This document shows positions 62,301 to 64,000 of a DNA stretch of 64,000 nt, piece by piece; position 1 is the first letter of the stretch, and each line of letters opens with the position of its first letter. Under the pieces are notes generated by a model that saw nothing but the letters and a program-made list of their open reading frames with translations, searched no databases and was not told the DNA's origin. A program made the translations under genes and the position numbers. Origin of the DNA: Roseivirga sp. (GTDB lineage: Bacteria > Bacteroidota > Bacteroidia > Cytophagales > Cyclobacteriaceae). The stretch covers positions 310,001 to 374,000 of the forward strand of contig JAAWWF010000016.1 in NCBI GenBank assembly GCA_021404565.1, read 5' to 3'.

Positions 62301-64000
62301 GAATTTTACCACGGAATATTCAGTGCCATCCATTGTGAGTGTCACGCGCATAAGCCCCACCAGCCAACAAACCGATGCGGATGAACTGGAGTTTCAAATT
62401 GTATTTGATGAGGCTGTCCTGAACCTGGACAAGGATGATTTTGTAGCGAACAACACCACCGCTGAAATTACAGCATCTGGCACAGGAACTACCTACAACC
62501 TGAAGCTCAGTGGAGGAGATTTGTTCAACGTCAATGCGGACATTTCCATGGACTTTGCCAACGGCCATAATGTAGGCGATGCCGCAGGAAACCTGGTGGC
62601 TGACTTTACCATCAGTGGCACCAACGAGAACCTCTTTAATGTCATCAATGACCAAATAGCTCCGGTTTTAACTGTCACCAGCGTGTTAACGAATGACCAA
62701 ACCCCTGCACTTAATGGTACGGTAGACGAGGCAGTTGGCGACATTACTGTAACTGTAGATGGACAAAGTTTTATAGCTACGAATAATGGGAACGGTACAT
62801 GGACTGTCGCTGATGACCTGTTAACCACCTTGGCCGAAGGCACCTATGACATTATGGTAACGGCTACGGACCTTGCCGGAAACCAGGGCACTGACAATAC
62901 TACCAATGAACTGACCATTGACCTTATTGCACCAACCATTGCGATCAATACCATTAGCACCGATGACTATGTCAATGCGACAGAAGATGATAGTGATTTA
63001 ACCGTTTCGGGAACCACCAGTGGCGCAGAGGACGGACAGGTAGTGACCTTGACGCTGAATTCGAAAAACTATCAGGCTACAGTCGGCAGCAATGCCTGGT
63101 CATTGGCAATTCCTTCAGCCGATATTCAGGCACTGACCGAAGAGTCACATACGATGACTGCTGATGTGACTGACAAGGCTGGCAATGCGGCCACTCAGGC
63201 TTCACGGTCTATTACCTATGATATCACCCCCCCAACATTTATAGTTAAGCCTATTAGTGAAGATAACTTTATCAATAAATCAGAGATCAGTACGGACAAG
63301 ATTACCGTCTCTGGAACTACACCAGATTCTGCAGACGATGGCTTAGTGGTTACGTTTACCCTCAATGGTACAACCTATGAGGCGGTAGTACAAGGTAGAA
63401 ATTGGCGTCATGACATTCCCATCGCAAACATTCTTGACCTGGAAGAAAAGGAGCATACGCTTGTCGCCAATTACAAGGACAGGGCCGGAAATGCGGCTGC
63501 CCAAATCGATCGCAAATTAGTCTATGACATTACCGTACCCGCCCCTCCGGTTTACACTGGACTGACTAACGATACAGGAATAAGTGATACAGATAATATC
63601 ACCAATTCACAGCTTTTGTTGAATTTTGATGCTGAAGCTGGCGGTATAGTTCGCCTTTTTGATCTCAACTTAATAATTACTGGCAATAATAACGGTGAAA
63701 CCGTAGAGTTTCCTGTTAATAGCGGTGAAGCTGCTGAGGAGACTGCCGGGAAATATTTATACACAAGTTTCTCTAGTACGGTTGATGGAACTTACCCCAT
63801 CAATGCCTTTCACCGGGATGCCGCAGGCAACGAAAGTGAACCCATTTCTTTTACCGTTACACTCGATACCAAAGCACCAACAATAGACAGACTAGATGAT
63901 TTTGTAATCGGCATTAATGCTAGCAATCAAAATCAGGAATTTATTGAGCCCTTGATGAATGCTGATAATGAAATTGTATCAGCCCTACTTAGCGTCAATG
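59350..64000 (+). CDS. Giant secreted NHL/Ig-repeat protein (N-terminal part, runs off the window)
   Basis: An open frame of at least 1550 codons. Signal anchor ~18-40 (LKGLSLSFIIALLCIPHWAVTQ-like, ending before QQQ). First half of a putative Ig domain ~80-130 (APVFTSTPVTAIDDNATYTYPITISDADND); NHL/SMP-30-type propeller ~131-445 with repeated SGNLYVA, DNMYVADYNNHSIRKVTPAGVVTTLAGNG, DGNLMVADFGNNLIRKV; second half of the Ig domain ~447-492 (LTGDPAGQEGVHNVTLRATDANNDFTDQSFTITVND); then nine or more bacterial Ig-like domains, most starting APT/PPT. An internal duplication lies at 61717 and 62929. Probably surface-exposed adhesin or matrix protein. Divergent from the HTCS with 269 bp between. Confidence 0.9.
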   Translation, partial: MSAIHLRKEESFRLPFRKNLKGLSLSFIIALLCIPHWAVTQQQALSPEGGEDLLAFEETDRYEKRLVKADRTAYYKRLVKDAPVFTSTPVTAIDDNATYTYPITISDADNDKVDITAPVIPDWLSVNFDVEVSTFVGGGTVSVDFSTFTNTYTDGNGTTASLNNAVDMDFDSSGNLYVASFSENSILKITPSGDVSGFIGPRKASFSLPGGDTDGVVGSATLNGPLGLIIASNDDIYIADNLNGKIRKVSGGVVSTVVSGLSAPNDVALDSNGDLIIVDSNDQTLLKYTIATSTLSTIAGGTSGNVDDTGTAARFNSPRSVVVDASDNMYVADYNNHSIRKVTPAGVVTTLAGNGTSGTADGSGSAASFKRPIGLDLDSDGNLMVADFGNNLIRKVTTAGVVSTVVGTGASFSNVDGSSDVAAISAPRSIAVAASGNIFVGHQAKVRKLATTTATLTGDPAGQEGVHNVTLRATDANNDFTDQSFTITVNDVTAPTPVITSASSNTVSGAFDITITFDDDMTGVELDDLTLGNGVGSNLAATNAKIYTATITPVSDGTVTVDFPAGGAIDNVGIANLAATQFSITNDETAPTGHTVTIDQSLLNGSNSGAASFSFSGAEVGAGYAYTFSSDGGGTDITNNGTIATATDQISNIDISGLNDGNITLSVVLTDPANNAAAAVTDSKTLDATKPSGYGVTIDQGQINSTNVSTVSFTFSSAEVGTTYNYTISSDAGGTDVTGSATVTTATDQITVSDLSGLNDGLLTLSVTLTDAAGNIGEAVTDSKSMDIVAPTIAINAISTDDHVNATEDDSDLTVSGTTSGAEDGQVVTLMLSSKNYQATVGSNTWSVAIPSADIQALTEDSHTITADATDQAGNAATQVNRSFTYDITAPTFTVDPVSEDNFINKSESSADNITISGTTPDLADNGLVVTLTLNGETYEAAVVDKIWSHAIPIADILALGENEHTIVANFNDRAGNPATQQSRNFTTEYSVPSIVSVTRISPTSQQTDADELEFQIVFDEAVLNLDKDDFVANNTTAEITASGTGTTYNLKLSGGDLFNVNADISMDFANGHNVGDAAGNLVADFTISGTNENLFNVINDQIAPVLTVTSVLTNDQTPALNGTVDEAVGDITVTVDGQSFIATNNGNGTWTVADDLLTTLAEGTYDIMVTATDLAGNQGTDNTTNELTIDLIAPTIAINTISTDDYVNATEDDSDLTVSGTTSGAEDGQVVTLTLNSKNYQATVGSNAWSLAIPSADIQALTEESHTMTADVTDKAGNAATQASRSITYDITPPTFIVKPISEDNFINKSEISTDKITVSGTTPDSADDGLVVTFTLNGTTYEAVVQGRNWRHDIPIANILDLEEKEHTLVANYKDRAGNAAAQIDRKLVYDITVPAPPVYTGLTNDTGISDTDNITNSQLLLNFDAEAGGIVRLFDLNLIITGNNNGETVEFPVNSGEAAEETAGKYLYTSFSSTVDGTYPINAFHRDAAGNESEPISFTVTLDTKAPTIDRLDDFVIGINASNQNQEFIEPLMNADNEIVSALLSVN
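61717..62290 (+). repeat. Intragenic duplication, copy 1
   Basis: About 575 bp encoding two Ig-like domains (APTIAINAISTDDHVNATED... and APTFTVDPVSEDNFINKSE...). It is repeated at 62929 with an offset of exactly 1212 bp and no indels seen; the first ~310 bp are nearly identical, the rest more diverged. Confidence 0.8.
62929..63502 (+). repeat. Intragenic duplication, copy 2
   Basis: Second copy of the 61717-62290 two-domain unit (APTIAINTISTDDYVNATED... and PPTFIVKPISEDNFINKSE...). The offset of 1212 bp is a multiple of three, so reading frame is kept. Confidence 0.8.

Noticed and set aside
59802-63764. A series of minus-strand open frames of 60-146 codons
   Set aside because: They lie antisense to one continuous plus-strand frame of more than 1500 codons with clear domain repeats; they show low-complexity Ser/Thr/Val-rich composition expected from antisense of Ig repeats.
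1-64000. CRISPR arrays, tRNA/rRNA genes, insertion sequences, integrases
   Set aside because: No repeat-spacer pattern, cloverleaf-like cluster, transposase or integrase motif was found by reading; absence could be confirmed with tRNAscan-type and IS searches.

Overview
The window looks like chromosomal DNA of a free-living, probably marine Bacteroidota of the Cytophagales type (Roseivirga/Fulvivirga/Reichenbachiella-like; genus not determinable from sequence alone). Reasons: a hybrid two-component system (HTCS), MacB/FtsX permeases of about 790 aa, DUF4136 and DUF4350/DUF4129 proteins, short ECF sigma/anti-sigma modules, many SPII lipoproteins, and genes mostly without Shine-Dalgarno sequences. 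GC is in the mid 40s, with AT-richer patches at 7.7-9.5 kb and 37.2-38.5 kb. I see no tRNA, rRNA, CRISPR array or insertion sequence.

1-4.7 kb: right part of a MoxR-type locus (DUF4350, DUF4129, a membrane protein and SpoIIM on the minus strand; RDD protein, a HEXXH protein and a cytochrome-b5-like protein on the plus strand). 4.7-7.5 kb: a secreted S33 peptidase and an M19 dipeptidase, both lipoproteins. 7.7-9.5 kb: an AT-rich pair, TcmP plus three-Cys-motif DUF5131 protein, that looks acquired. 9.5-12.8 kb: kelch protein, a DUF1579-like protein and a winged-helix regulator/membrane-protein pair carrying two copies of one palindromic operator, then a lipoprotein. 12.9-17.5 kb: two tandem CPBP-type membrane proteins and a TraB/TIKI-like protein, divergent from a membrane-anchored LytTR regulator plus sugar kinase; the intergenic region holds four LytTR-like repeats with 21-bp phasing.

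17.9-27 kb: housekeeping and catabolic genes (M20 peptidase, MurQ, xylose isomerase, aldose epimerase, UspA, DegT aminotransferase). With the sugar kinase at 16.6 kb, MurQ suggests amino-sugar/MurNAc recycling. 27-36.5 kb: ABC permease, a second-type ClpP, ECF sigma/anti-sigma, a large helical-repeat protein, an unknown beta-rich protein, and a short NACHT NTPase convergent with them. 37-40 kb: a 58-aa lipoprotein, a TPR histidine kinase and its LytTR response regulator.

40.3-54.7 kb: a stress/energy block: Ca/Na antiporter, Crp/Fnr regulator, NarL-type response regulator with PAS kinase, a cNMP-domain-only protein, DUF4136 lipoprotein, site-2 protease with CBS domains, Na/Pi cotransporter, Hsp20, UspA followed by three overlapping genes (TerB-like, squalene-cyclase-like, DUF4332-like), dodecin, and a DUF2953/GerW pair. 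55-64 kb: a 1372-aa HTCS divergent from a giant secreted NHL/Ig-repeat protein that runs off the right edge and contains an internal duplication of about 575 bp.

The most notable points for follow-up are the LytTR/CPBP locus with its phased operators, the TcmP/DUF5131 pair, the NACHT/helical-repeat neighbourhood, the five-gene Hsp20-Usp operon with unknown members, the paired palindromes around the winged-helix regulator, and the Ig domain split by an NHL propeller.
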